Assembly (NCBI GenBank): GCA_015501075.1
Contig: JADNYJ010000016.1
Coordinates: 310,001-374,000, forward strand
DNA length: 64,000 nt
Origin: Gymnopilus junonius
Lineage: Eukaryota > Basidiomycota > Agaricomycetes > Agaricales > Galerinaceae
Reading direction: 5' to 3'
The stretch's first letter is position 1, and the number at the start of each line of letters is the position of its first letter. Of the stretch, positions 10,977 through 21,352 are shown one piece after another. Below the pieces are notes generated by a model. That model had not been told where the DNA came from, ran no database searches, and saw only the letters and a list, made by a program, of their open reading frames with translations. The position numbers were made by a program, and so were the translations under genes.

Positions 10977-11489
10977 CTGTTTACCTAAAAATGATATCAA
11001 AATTTTCATCCACCTTCGGTTACGAAAGGCCCGGAGCGGTCTATCCTTCTAATTCTTTCCTCTTTCCATCATCAAGGACAGATATTTTTCAAGCGATGCG
11101 AAATCGTCATTATTTGCATTGGGTGCTGCAGACTTACCATGATCGACCGTCTGACTCCAGCTGCAACACCTTGGTACCAGAAAATTGCTGAAGACTTTCC
11201 TTCTGTTCCTGATTTTGACTGTGGTTAAGCTCGGAGCTGACTTCTGCTCAGCGTGTTTTCTTAACCATGACTACCGAAGCCATGAGTTGCTAGTTCCACT
11301 GCCATTGCGACGTATTTTTAGCTCCGCTTTGCTCAACTTATAGAAAGTACCTACCGTCCATGAACTGCACCGCTTACCACCCTTCCCTCAGCCCTTTTAG
11401 TAACTGCAGGCGTCTGAATTCAACCCAAAAAGTCGACCATCTCAAGCAAAGCTTTCCTCGAGTACTTGGAACCCACTCTGCAAGCCATC
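10977..11489. other. Intergenic region
   Basis: 3' region of RRP45 and 5' region of the small gene at 11.49 kb. An in-frame open stretch just before 11490 could be coding if an upstream exon exists, but no convincing exon was found. Confidence 0.45.
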
Positions 11490-11870
11490 ATGTCAGAAGA
11501 CCAATACCCCTATTCCGCAGCCCGAACCGTACAATCCTCCACTGAAACGGACGCTCTGCTCGCGTCCATCTTAGCAGCCAGCACCCTCGACGAAATTTCA
11601 AACATAGAAGACTTTGTATCAGTCGAGAACTACATCCGCGGTCATGGCCGCGTTAATGGGTCGGGAAAGACGACACAGGGATTGATGTTTTGGTTGTACC
11701 CTACGGGCATGCGAGGGCCTTTCCATGAATCGAGAGAAGAAGAAATCGAGTTACATGGGACGTTGGTCACGATCGAAGCTGGGGTGTTACTTACTGATGC
11801 GATGGCTAAAGCTAGGGAAGGATTGAGGTTGAGAGGGATTGGGCATCTACACATTGCAAAGGCACAGTGA
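11490..11870 (+). CDS. Small hypothetical protein
   Basis: Single-exon 126-aa frame from the ATG at 11490; a stop lies upstream in the same frame. The protein is acidic at the N-terminus and ends with GLRLRGIGHLHIAKAQ. No signal peptide or membrane segment is visible and I recognise no family. Supporting evidence is only the open frame and its position between RRP45 and a convergent F-box gene. The frame stays open for about 25 codons before the ATG, so an upstream exon is possible. Confidence 0.4.
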   Translation: MSEDQYPYSAARTVQSSTETDALLASILAASTLDEISNIEDFVSVENYIRGHGRVNGSGKTTQGLMFWLYPTGMRGPFHESREEEIELHGTLVTIEAGVLLTDAMAKAREGLRLRGIGHLHIAKAQ

Positions 11871-12142
11871 TTAATGAAGTCGTGGTATACCAACCTAAAG
11901 TAAAGAAGCAGTGCATTTCAAGTGGATTAATGTTGGTTTGCTTGGAATAAATTCACCCATTTATTGGTCAGCAGCCCGATTATCTGTTACTACAATTAAA
12001 AGAAAGATTTACTGGAATCCAAGATACAATACAACCAACATCTTTCACCAAAGGTCAAAACAAAATGCCGAAAATTCTCGAAAAGACCAAGACACTGACA
12101 ACCTAAATCCACAGAGAAAGTCCCCAACAAACCATCGCCGTG

Positions 12143-14434
12143 CTAAGCGTTTGGTCCATCCAAACCAGTCCATGGCGAGGGGTTCACATCATCGCTAATC
12201 GGTACTTGATAACTGATCGAAACATCCAATCCTTCCGCTCTAAACTTGTTCATGCGGGCCTTTGCCGACTCGTCCTCGAACGATGTGAAGTTGCATTTGA
12301 TTGATTTGAAGCGTGACACGCCTTCTGGGACGTCATTCCATCGTGACGCGATGAAGTTGCACATAATCGTTTGAGAGGCATCGCAGAGGGTAAAATCGAG
12401 GCGTTGTAGCTTGGGACAGAGAGGTGCCAGTTGAAGGTCGACTGCTGGAAGAAGATATGTGCCGGCCTCTGCGTTGTCGCCAATCTGGCCATCCTCCAGT
12501 GTTACTTCACTTTTACCTACAATCCTTGCCGTTTCACCACCCGACACATTCACGACTACACCATTCTTTGAAGAGATAGTGAGGGCCTTGAGTATCCTGT
12601 TCTCCGCGATTTCATCATTTTCTGCCACTGTCTCTTCCTCAGGCGGAGTGACAAACATCCTCACAGCGTAATTATGCACCACCAACTCCTGCAGATCCGG
12701 CATCAGAATCAAACACGGAATGAGCTCATCAGGCAGCAGCGTCAGCGACTCCATGTTCAGCTTCTCCAAAGGACACTTGCTCCTCTGCAGCATTGTCCTG
12801 ATCGCAATGAGGGGATCAGGTGCCGTACACCCCTCAGGTCGTCCTGTTCGGCCCAGGATTTCAAGTATGCGTAGCTTAGGTGCACAAATATTGACGAGAG
12901 TGTTGCTCATGTGGAAGGTATTCTGTAGGTGCTGATCGCCATCGACGCATAGAATTTGGAGTTGTGGAAGGGTAATTGGGTCATCAAGCTTCTCAAAAGC
13001 GGGAAGGGTTGCAGTATGCGATAGTGGGAATTTGAGGGTGCAGCTTCGTAAATTGGAACAATTTGCAAGTGTGGAAAGCATATCCCGTGAGTCAGTAAAA
13101 AAGAAAGCAATGTTGGATTCGAGGTAAACTGTCGACAGCTGGGACCATGGAATTGACGGAAGTCGAATTCCACCACTGAAGAATGTCAAGGTGAAGTGAC
13201 GTAACGAGGTGCAATTCTCTGCAAAGCTTAAACTTTCGGGCCAACGGTCAGTGATGTCCACATCAAAAGGTGTCCTGTTGTCCATCAGGGACATGCCTTC
13301 CAAAAGTGGGACGTCCTTCATGGTCAGGCCTTGGAAAGGCTTGAACATCTTTAATGGCACTTGGAAGTCGAGCACCTTCCACTTCCGACTGAATGGTACC
13401 AAGACTTCCAGAAGGCTTCCACAAAGCTTGACCTCTTCCTCCGAGTCTCCAGAAAACCATACCATGGATATAGCGAGAGGACATGCACCAGAGCGCGAGA
13501 ACCACATTTCCAACAGTTCGCGCTTGCGCTGATATCGGACCATGGAGGATGCGGGATTTGAATAGTTAACGTTGGGTGGCACAATGTGCAGGGAAGACCA
13601 TACTTCCGGTGTGTTGAGAGATATGCGGCGCCACTCGCTACATACGCGACCGAGGAGTACGGGAGCCTCTGAAGCGTGCATGACGGCGTTACGTTGCTGT
13701 GGCAAACACCACACGAATATTATCTGCAGGAGTTCGGGAGGTAGACGGCGTAATGGCGAAGTAAGAGCATGGTGGGCATCCCGGACGTCTTGCAGACGTG
13801 AACGCTTGCTGTTGAGTTCTTCGAGTGCAGCCTCAAGCGAGGCGATCTCCTTGTCGTATTCCAGGAGCCTGCCGTTGACGGTAGATACATATTTCTTGAT
13901 CTCTGATATTTCTGGATGACTGGGGATGTAGTTGCTATTTAATTTATCAGAGAATTTGGATGGCGGGGATGGGATGTCGTCTGGTGGAGTTACTTGGGAG
14001 GAGTCAGTCGCCTGAAGAGACATAACTGAGCAGGAAGCGGCTGGTAGCTCCAAAGGTATTGTGGCGTCGTCGTCACATAATCCTTCTGTGGAATTGAGCA
14101 CTTGGTCTGACTGAGTGCTGCAAGGACAATCAGCAGGGGGAAGTGGCAACTCCGGGTCAGAACCTCTTTCCTTCTTGCTGCCTTCTCCTGTATTTATCGC
14201 AAGTCCCGTCCAAATCCACTTCGTCCCAGTTGGTCTGTGCTTCATCTTTGTCTTCTTCTTGTGCGGCTCGTCAAAATGATCTGCTGAGGCGTTCTGTCCT
14301 GGGAAGTGTAACTGGAGGCCACTCTCATTCGGATCGGGCATAGGAGGAAAGCGTAAAGCAGGGGCTCTGTCAGCGACAGCGGAGTCGGATTCTGACGGAG
14401 GTGGTGTGGAGTGAGACGAGTCTGACTGCGACAT
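12143..14434 (-). CDS. F-box protein with LRR-like C-terminus
   Basis: Single-exon frame; the ATG at 14432-14434 (MSQSDSSHS) is chosen because the frame further upstream is weak. About 763 aa. Residues 1-220 are polar and low complexity, then a short coiled coil (about residues 220-245) and the F-box (LRRLPPELLQIIFVWCLP, followed by VCSEWRRISLNTPEVWSSLHI) at about residues 265-325. The remainder is leucine-rich with irregular repeats. This arrangement, coiled coil then F-box then LRR-like, is a large expanded family in Agaricomycetes, presumed substrate adaptors of SCF ubiquitin ligases. The target is unknown. Confidence 0.9.
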   Translation of the reverse strand: MSQSDSSHSTPPPSESDSAVADRAPALRFPPMPDPNESGLQLHFPGQNASADHFDEPHKKKTKMKHRPTGTKWIWTGLAINTGEGSKKERGSDPELPLPPADCPCSTQSDQVLNSTEGLCDDDATIPLELPAASCSVMSLQATDSSQVTPPDDIPSPPSKFSDKLNSNYIPSHPEISEIKKYVSTVNGRLLEYDKEIASLEAALEELNSKRSRLQDVRDAHHALTSPLRRLPPELLQIIFVWCLPQQRNAVMHASEAPVLLGRVCSEWRRISLNTPEVWSSLHIVPPNVNYSNPASSMVRYQRKRELLEMWFSRSGACPLAISMVWFSGDSEEEVKLCGSLLEVLVPFSRKWKVLDFQVPLKMFKPFQGLTMKDVPLLEGMSLMDNRTPFDVDITDRWPESLSFAENCTSLRHFTLTFFSGGIRLPSIPWSQLSTVYLESNIAFFFTDSRDMLSTLANCSNLRSCTLKFPLSHTATLPAFEKLDDPITLPQLQILCVDGDQHLQNTFHMSNTLVNICAPKLRILEILGRTGRPEGCTAPDPLIAIRTMLQRSKCPLEKLNMESLTLLPDELIPCLILMPDLQELVVHNYAVRMFVTPPEEETVAENDEIAENRILKALTISSKNGVVVNVSGGETARIVGKSEVTLEDGQIGDNAEAGTYLLPAVDLQLAPLCPKLQRLDFTLCDASQTIMCNFIASRWNDVPEGVSRFKSIKCNFTSFEDESAKARMNKFRAEGLDVSISYQVPISDDVNPSPWTGLDGPNA

Positions 14435-17400
14435 TGTGGCCGGAGGGTTATGCAGAGAACAATTAATAGAGATTGGAGTCTGGGAAACTGCCGATAGGTC
14501 CTTCTTATATCGACTGTGCTGGCCTACCACGACTCAGAGTCACCGAGATAGCTAATGATTAATGACGAGTGAAATATGCCTCGGTCTGGTACGTTCAAGT
14601 CAGGGTCGACACTCAACCCTGGAAGACAAGGTATTACAGCGAGTGTTCAGTCCGGTGACGTCGTTGTTCGCACTGCAAGGCACTAATAAGTTTCCCAAAT
14701 AAAGTGCCTTGTTCCAAATTGACTCACGGAAGTGCTAGGAACAGGGTATCCAGGTCTTGTTTGAACGACCCGTGTAGGATAGAGGACGAATAGGCAAGGG
14801 AAGGAAGAACAACAAGATGCTGTATGTAGTGAAGTATTTATCGGATTAGTCAGCGGGGCGGTGGGGAGCTGGCAAAGTTTGGACGCGACAGACGGTCATG
14901 ATCACCAGGCCAACACCAAATTGAAACCGTCAATAAATGCTGTCGCCGCTGTGCTCGAAGCTGGCAGACATGTGCGCTGGGTGGGGACCCATTTATACCT
15001 TGCATCATCAGACATTTCGGTCGTTGTAAAAGTACAACAAAAGGCCAAGGACCGTACAAATATGGATGTAATTTCCCTCTGCGATCATTTTTGCAATCAC
15101 CTCGGATAAGATATTTAATTCAGAACGCTAACGTACCTCAAACGGAGACCCATACTCCAACTTTATATCTATTATTGAAGACGATATTCAGAAGCTTTCC
15201 ACGTGTCATCCTCGACCGACGGCATTTTCGTCGACCCATGCTTCTCCACTATTCTCGGATCGCGATAATCTGCAGTCCAATATTTCTTGAAGAAAGGTAT
15301 CCAATTTGGTGAGATGATTAAAGAGCCGATTACAATATTGAGCTGCTGGCGACGCCTTGGAGAACAACGTTAAACGAGATCTCATGTCAGCGGTCTTCCG
15401 TCGAAGTTTTGATAAAGACTGCAATAAAACCGTTCTGAGGTGGGTGGGGTGAAGAGGCAAGACACAGAGTAGGACCACCTTCCACCGAAGTGTGGTCCGA
15501 CCATTCTGATGACTGGTGCATTCAAAATAAATTTTTGAACCGACTTGTCGGGCATGGGCAACCTCATCAGAGCGAGTCGATGGCATTATCGATAATCTGA
15601 AAACCAGACATGCTGAACAACGTATACTACGAACTTGGTGATATGATCGAAGAGCTGCCTGAGCTGATCTGACATCTGCTAGGGCAACGACATTGGTGAG
15701 ATCTCTATTAGCATAAGGACATAGAAGGAAAAAAGACAAACGCACTGAACGAAGAAAGTCTAGACGTACATATTCCATATCAGCATCAACGGTGAGCCGC
15801 AGTTGATATTAAGACTGCGACGGAGACAATAAACCACTCTGAGCTGGGTCAGGAGAAGAGGCGAGAAGCTAGGCAAAAGCATCGTCCTTCAGAAAGTGTG
15901 CCTGATAGTCGGCGTATTCGTTTGTGAATTTATGAACCGACTTGTTGCCGAGCGCGGACCTTCACAAACCTTCCTCGTTCAACCCATCTGATAGCATCGT
16001 AAATGGAAAGATCCAGAAAGTAAGCGCATAAGCAGTAGATACGTAGATCCATAATATATTCACCCCGCTAATAAGGGAAAGACATAGTCTTACAGGGGTG
16101 GGTGTTAATGCAATGAATCAGCCAAGAAGCGAAATGCCCCAAAGAACGAATATATGTACTGCAGTCAATGCAATGGACCTGACATGAAATATCAGAGGAA
16201 GCAGTTCAAATATGTCTATATCTTCTGCTTCTTTAACAAAGGAATATCAAATCCAGGTCCGAAAAGAGAAAAAAGTACAGTATGCCCTGGGGTTCTCGCT
16301 TCCATTTGTCTAGAGGCATGAAGTTCCACCTTGTCTTCTAAATCCACGCCGAGTATATCGCCAGAAAATCATTAGGAATGACACCACCCATGGTTTGACA
16401 CGCCAGTCGGCATGGGATGGGAGGATGGGTCCAGAATATCGAGGCAGATGACGATGTACTTATAGTTATACCGAAAAGACCTTGGAGTTGCATGGAAGCG
16501 AGCCATCCAACCATAATGACAGAAGTTGGAGAGCATCCAACAAAACCAGAGATTCTGTAACAAAAAAAGCTTCGGGATATGAGGGTCTACTAATCCGAAG
16601 GGTCCCAATGGTGGATCGCGGAGAGCAGAGACGAAAGTTGAGATGATAGAATGAAGACCAACTTGTCGCATCGAAGCGCCTCAGACATCACCATCGGACA
16701 ATACTGCAATCAACAAATCTGAAGCGTAGAAGTCGCAGAGAAGAGCATCCCGAGCCAGATAGATCAGTACTGAGTAATATTAAAGATGACTCGAGTCTTG
16801 ACCATATCCGTCCGGTGTGTCTATTGTCTCAATTCAGCTTCAAGATTGAAGAGATGAGTACGCTATAGCTATAGGCAACGCCTATAGTGCTTCGAGTTAG
16901 ACTTGGGGAACATCCTGTCAACGTGGAATGAATATGTAGTATGTATGATCGATGAGTTGGTGAAGCATGGCGTGTAGGGAACAAACTTAGGAACAATGGG
17001 AAGATGGTTCGTGGTGGAACGGAATCAGCAAATTTATTACGCAAGCACCATCTCCTACGAAAAAATAAATCCACACGCTCCATAAGCAGAAGACAAAGAA
17101 AGAAGGATATGATAGGGAAAAAAAATCCAGATATCAGAAAGAAAAAATAATTCCACAAGGTCAAGCATACACTATACAATTGTAACAATGTACAGGTAAT
17201 TTATTAGGTAGTCCAACTTCTCTCTTTTTGATGATCACTAGTTCTAATACTTTAAGTAAACGCTCTGAATCCTTCCTCTGATCGTACATCGTCGCCGCGG
17301 GAGAGTCGAAGGGGAAGAGGGGTGGTATAGTGTCGGATGATTGATTTGATTAAGGGGACGCTGAGAGGTGAAAGAGGATATGGGTAGATGCGCGGGTAGT

Positions 17401-17469
17401 CTTACACTATCCTATAGATACAATACGCCTCGGAATCAGCGGCTATCCACGAGAAAAAGAAAAGGATAA
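14435..17469. other. Three-kilobase region without a confident gene
   Basis: Contains minus-strand frames at 15206-15778 (190 codons) and 16372-16671 (99 codons). Neither has a recognisable domain or clear splice partners. The 15206-15778 frame overlaps a diverged tandem repeat (see separate entry). Either a rapidly evolving minus-strand gene or relics. Confidence 0.4.
15300..16000. repeat. Diverged tandem repeat, two units of about 350-400 bases
   Basis: Blocks recur in the same order in two neighbouring intervals (about 15320-15600 and 15785-16010). Each has a CTGAG...GGGT...GAAGAGGC stretch, then AAAGTGTG/GAAGTGTG...CCGA or CTGATAGTC, then AACCGACTTGT[CT]G, then CATC[AT]GA and GGCATT/AGCATCGTAAATG or TCGATAA. 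Similarity is patchy, which suggests an old duplication. Confidence 0.5.
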
Positions 17470-18989
17470 TCACAATTGCGTAAACGTCTGGGTTCGGGTC
17501 AGCCCTCTGTTCATCGCCCTCTGGTGTTTGGGGTGCACGAGCTTCGTTCCTCGGTGAGGACGTCCTTCTCCTTGGCTGCTGGGATCCTCAAAAGGTGGTG
17601 TATCAGCCCTCTCTCCGGGAAGTGGCTGGGAAGATGATCCTGATCGGGGAACTGGAGGCATGCATTGCTGCCTGTGCGGGTCAAGGGAGGGATGGAGTGG
17701 GTATAACGAGGGGGGGTATTGACGCTCCGGAGTAAGACGACGTCTCTTTGCGGGATGACCGTCCTGCAACGCGGGGCCTTTCGCGCTGATTCTTCCGCCG
17801 ACGTTGTCCTCTTCGAGAGCCCTCTTGACACCCCAGCTGGGTGGCGACATCTCCCTCTCCTTACCCTTCCCAACGCGTCTCTTGTCCTCTTCACTCAGAA
17901 TGTCATACATCTTCTTCTGCTCCTCCCTCTGGCGTCTCATTTCCATATCATTCATCATCCTCATCTTATCAAACTGGTACCAGTACCCCATCTTGGCATT
18001 CAACATGTCCCTCCTCTCCGCCAAGCTGGGTTTCGCATGAGGTGCTGAGCGATCTTTGAATGGCCTCCAAGGATTCTTCATCGGACTAGCATCAAACTTT
18101 TTCAGTTCCTCAAAGTCCATGGCGTGTCCACGCGTGCAGAGCTCCTCATCCGTTAACCAACCCATGTTCAATAAACGACGGAGCGTCTTGCCTGAGACGG
18201 GATATGTCCGAGCAGGTTGCGTCCAGCGATAGTCAATCTCGGTGAGCCCCTTGAATTGGTCGAAAATTTCCGTGGCCGGAACTGGAGTATTTGCCTTGAC
18301 GAAGTCTGCTTTAAAGAAAGCAGGGTTGGCTTCAGAGTAAAAGGGAGGAGCGAAAGCGAAATCGCGTCGAATGATGCCTTGTTCATCGAGTCTTTCAAAA
18401 ATGTATGAAGGGTCCTGATTGTCTGCTTCGGTCAAAGCAGGAGAAGGGGCACGTCGAGTATTGAAGAGACTCTGACTCGATTCGTCTTCCTCGTCTTCTT
18501 CGATTTGCTCTGTATTTTCAGTGGCATAGATACCTTGGGTGGTCTGAACATAAATAGTCAGCAAAGAACAATGAACAGCGAGTGGCATACACGTACGCGG
18601 CCTTCCTGAGGCATAGCATGCTCGCTGTGAGCACGGGGGTGGGGGTGGGGCATGTCCATCTCAACGTCTTCATCCTTGACTTTGGGTGGCAATGGCTCGG
18701 ATCGAGCTCGGAAACCCCGGACAAGAGAAGACGCGAGCGACAGACCCAGCCGATTCGTTATATTGGTAGTCAAGGAAGTGCCACCGCTGAATAAGCTGCG
18801 AACAGAGAAAGTGGACATCTGGCGGGGTGGCGCAGGAGAAGGGTGTACCGCGGCAAGGGAAGTGGAAGGAGTCAAGCGGGAGCCAGACGAACTGGGCTCG
18901 TTATTAGATGCAAAGCCTATTGTCTGCTGTGTGGGACTGGGAGTGGCCCGATCTAAACAATTGTCCACATGGGTCCAAATGCGGGACAT
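17470..18989 (-). CDS. Hypothetical 488-aa fungal protein
   Basis: Two exons, 18597-18989 and 17470-18543, join in phase through a 53-base intron. Start is the ATG at 18987-18989. The N-terminus is Ser/Pro-rich with a basic patch, followed by an acidic segment (TEQIEEDEEDESS). The central part is conserved-looking, with YIFERLDEQGIIRRDFAF and a short globular portion containing TYPVSGKTLRRLLNMGWLTDEE. A charged helical region rich in M, R, E and K (about residues 285-320) and a basic low-complexity tail follow. Composition suggests a nuclear protein. I recognise no named family. Confidence 0.7.
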
Positions 18990-19335
18990 TGTTGCCAGGT
19001 GGATGTCTCTCGCTGCAGCACGTCCTGTCAACGCTTTTGTACACAAGTGGCTCTGAAGGCGGGCGGGAGATGAAAGGGTCGCAAATCAAATCAACCTGCG
19101 TTCCTTTTGTATCCCGCGGCACCGTGCGAATTCCGGGCTCAATATGGTTCCACAAAATTTGCTCATGACTCGGCGCGCCGCATGCCGCTCCTTAATGGAT
19201 AATTCCCCGCCAGACGCGGTCACGGGATTGCCATGCCCGGACACCTGTGTGGCTGTGGGCCGACTTGTATCCTGCCCATTGTTCCAAGTAATTGTTTCAT
19301 CACTTCATTGCTATTCTAATCATGCTACGTCCTAT
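18990..19335. other. Intergenic spacer
   Basis: 5' side of the 488-aa gene and 3' side of BET2, both on the minus strand. No additional gene seen. Confidence 0.5.
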
Positions 19336-20907
19336 CTACGCCTGCCTCCGTGAAAGCGCCTGCCATCCCTTCCGCAAGCCCCTTGCCCCAATGAATGTCG
19401 CTGGCATGCAGTATACGGGATCCAAATCAACAAGACCGGGATACCCCAGAATAGACAGCCCTAAGTATCCGAAATCAAGTAGTATCAGTGACATGCACAT
19501 CCAGCCTGTAAGCTAACGTTAACAGAGGGCGTTGATATGACTCGACGCACCCGCGACTCCAAAAAGGGTATGAAAGACGTCCACCATATCACCTGGCCTA
19601 TCGGCGATGCCACCTCCTTCCGGATCCTGAATGGAGGTCAGCGTGAAAAGGAGTCAAAATCATGCCGTTAGCGCACACTGGGCTATGCTTAAACCAATAA
19701 CCAGCTACTTACCTGAGCTGATAGGATGAACGATGACAACATTTCTGCGTCGATCCACGGAACCTTATTCAGTATCGACAGGGCAGATAGCACCCAGAAA
19801 CTGTAGCAAACCTGGTCCACAAAGGTTAAATGACTCGAACTCCCAGTGTGGAAAGAAAGAGAGCAGAGGAGTAAAACACGTACATCCTCAAGCTTCTCAG
19901 GTCGCCCATTCAATCCCCCATTAGGCAGCTGCCTCTCCGATAACCACCAGCCTAGTGTGTCGACATCCACCACGTCTAGCCGATCAAGAATAGTCAGAGC
20001 TGCCACGCACACGAAGACTAGAACCACCAGATTCATCGGAGCGAAATGAAAGCGGAAAAGGAGTCAGAGCCATCAGATGAGCAAGCTTAAGAATATGAAA
20101 GGTTTATAGAGCGCACCACCTTGCGCAGCATGGCTCTCTGCACCAACGGAACTTCCGAATCCACCATCATAGTTCCTGCAACGCTGGATATACTCCACGG
20201 CCTTGTCTTTGTTCATTTCATCTAGGCGGCCCAGTAGAGATAGACCGTTGACGGCGCAGTACAGAAATCGGGTATCGGTTTCTCCCCAGCGGTCGCCGGC
20301 AAAGACGCCTGAGGGCTGTTGCAGTGAAACTATGACTAGATGCCAGAAAAATGAAAGAGACGTCAAGCAGCCAATCAAAGAAGGTACACAATGAATACGT
20401 ACATTTCACCACTCTATCAACATCCATGCGATCCAAAGCATTTTGCATGATTAGGATTTGGATGGCGCTCAGCGTAGGGTGTATATGCGCATCATGATCG
20501 GGATGTGCACCAAATCCGCCTGCATACGCAAGAAATTAATGATGAGAATCGGAATCGAAGAATGAAGGGAATGGTGGAAGAGAAGGAAGACACAATACCT
20601 GCCTCTTCATCCCAACAGCTCATCACAAACTCAATCATCTCTTCCCTATTCAGCGCATCCGGTCGTCCTAGGACACATAGCGCTGTAAGTCCCCAATAGA
20701 TTGCGTTCAGTCGCAAGTGGGCGGTGAGGTGGTACATGAGATCATCTTTATTCTAAGCGCAGCAGTTTCGTCAATTGTAGGTTGCTGTAACATTCAAGAC
20801 GGAGACGAAGGTGCTTCACCTACCTCTCCTAAATTCTGAATGTACTTGACATGCAAGTCGGTCAAGAGCTTGTCGGTAGCGAGATTAGGCTTCGTAACTG
20901 TCGTCAT
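19336..20907 (-). CDS. BET2: Rab geranylgeranyltransferase (GGTase-II) beta subunit
   Basis: Catalytic beta subunit that transfers geranylgeranyl groups to C-terminal cysteines of Rab GTPases, working with an alpha subunit and Rab escort protein. Eight exons (20824-20907, 20599-20752, 20403-20519, 20120-20329, 19884-20017, 19713-19811, 19551-19626, 19336-19460) give 332 aa, the family length. The prenyltransferase repeats are clear: [70 protein letters not shown] and [19 protein letters not shown], ending with [19 protein letters not shown]. The zinc site (D and C of the D-V-C-Y-S-F-W block, later His in FHTLFG) is present. No frame break. Confidence 0.95.
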
Positions 20908-21352
20908 AGATCTTCGGTCTTCACGGGTGTACGTAGAAATTTTTTAGAGGACGGAGACAGATACGAAATAGTTCCAAGATATAGTATATCAATAGCAAGA
21001 AACAAAGGGACAGAGAAACAGAAAGAACAGGAAAAGTGTAGGGCAAAAGCGCAGTGAAAGTGAGTGCTCCTGTTTATCATCGACACTGCTCTCGGCATCG
21101 ACGGCCCGACTGGACTTTGGGAGCGCTCTCCGCTAGCTGAGTTACATAAGTAACGTAGTCAGCCAAAATTGCTTCCAATTCCAATGCCAATGCCAACACC
21201 CAACAAGAAAAAATGAACAGTAAAAATCGGCCTCATATACATAGATCAAAATCCAAAAATGTATTCCCACAACCGTGTACTCTAATATAACATTACACTA
21301 CATTTAAAAGCATTCAAGCGCTCTTGGAGCTGAATTTGACTTCAAGTAGTGC

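Noticed and set aside
14435..14530. N-terminal extension of the F-box protein
   Set aside because: Weakly composed leader; the ATG at 14434 starts the typical Ser-rich N-terminus.
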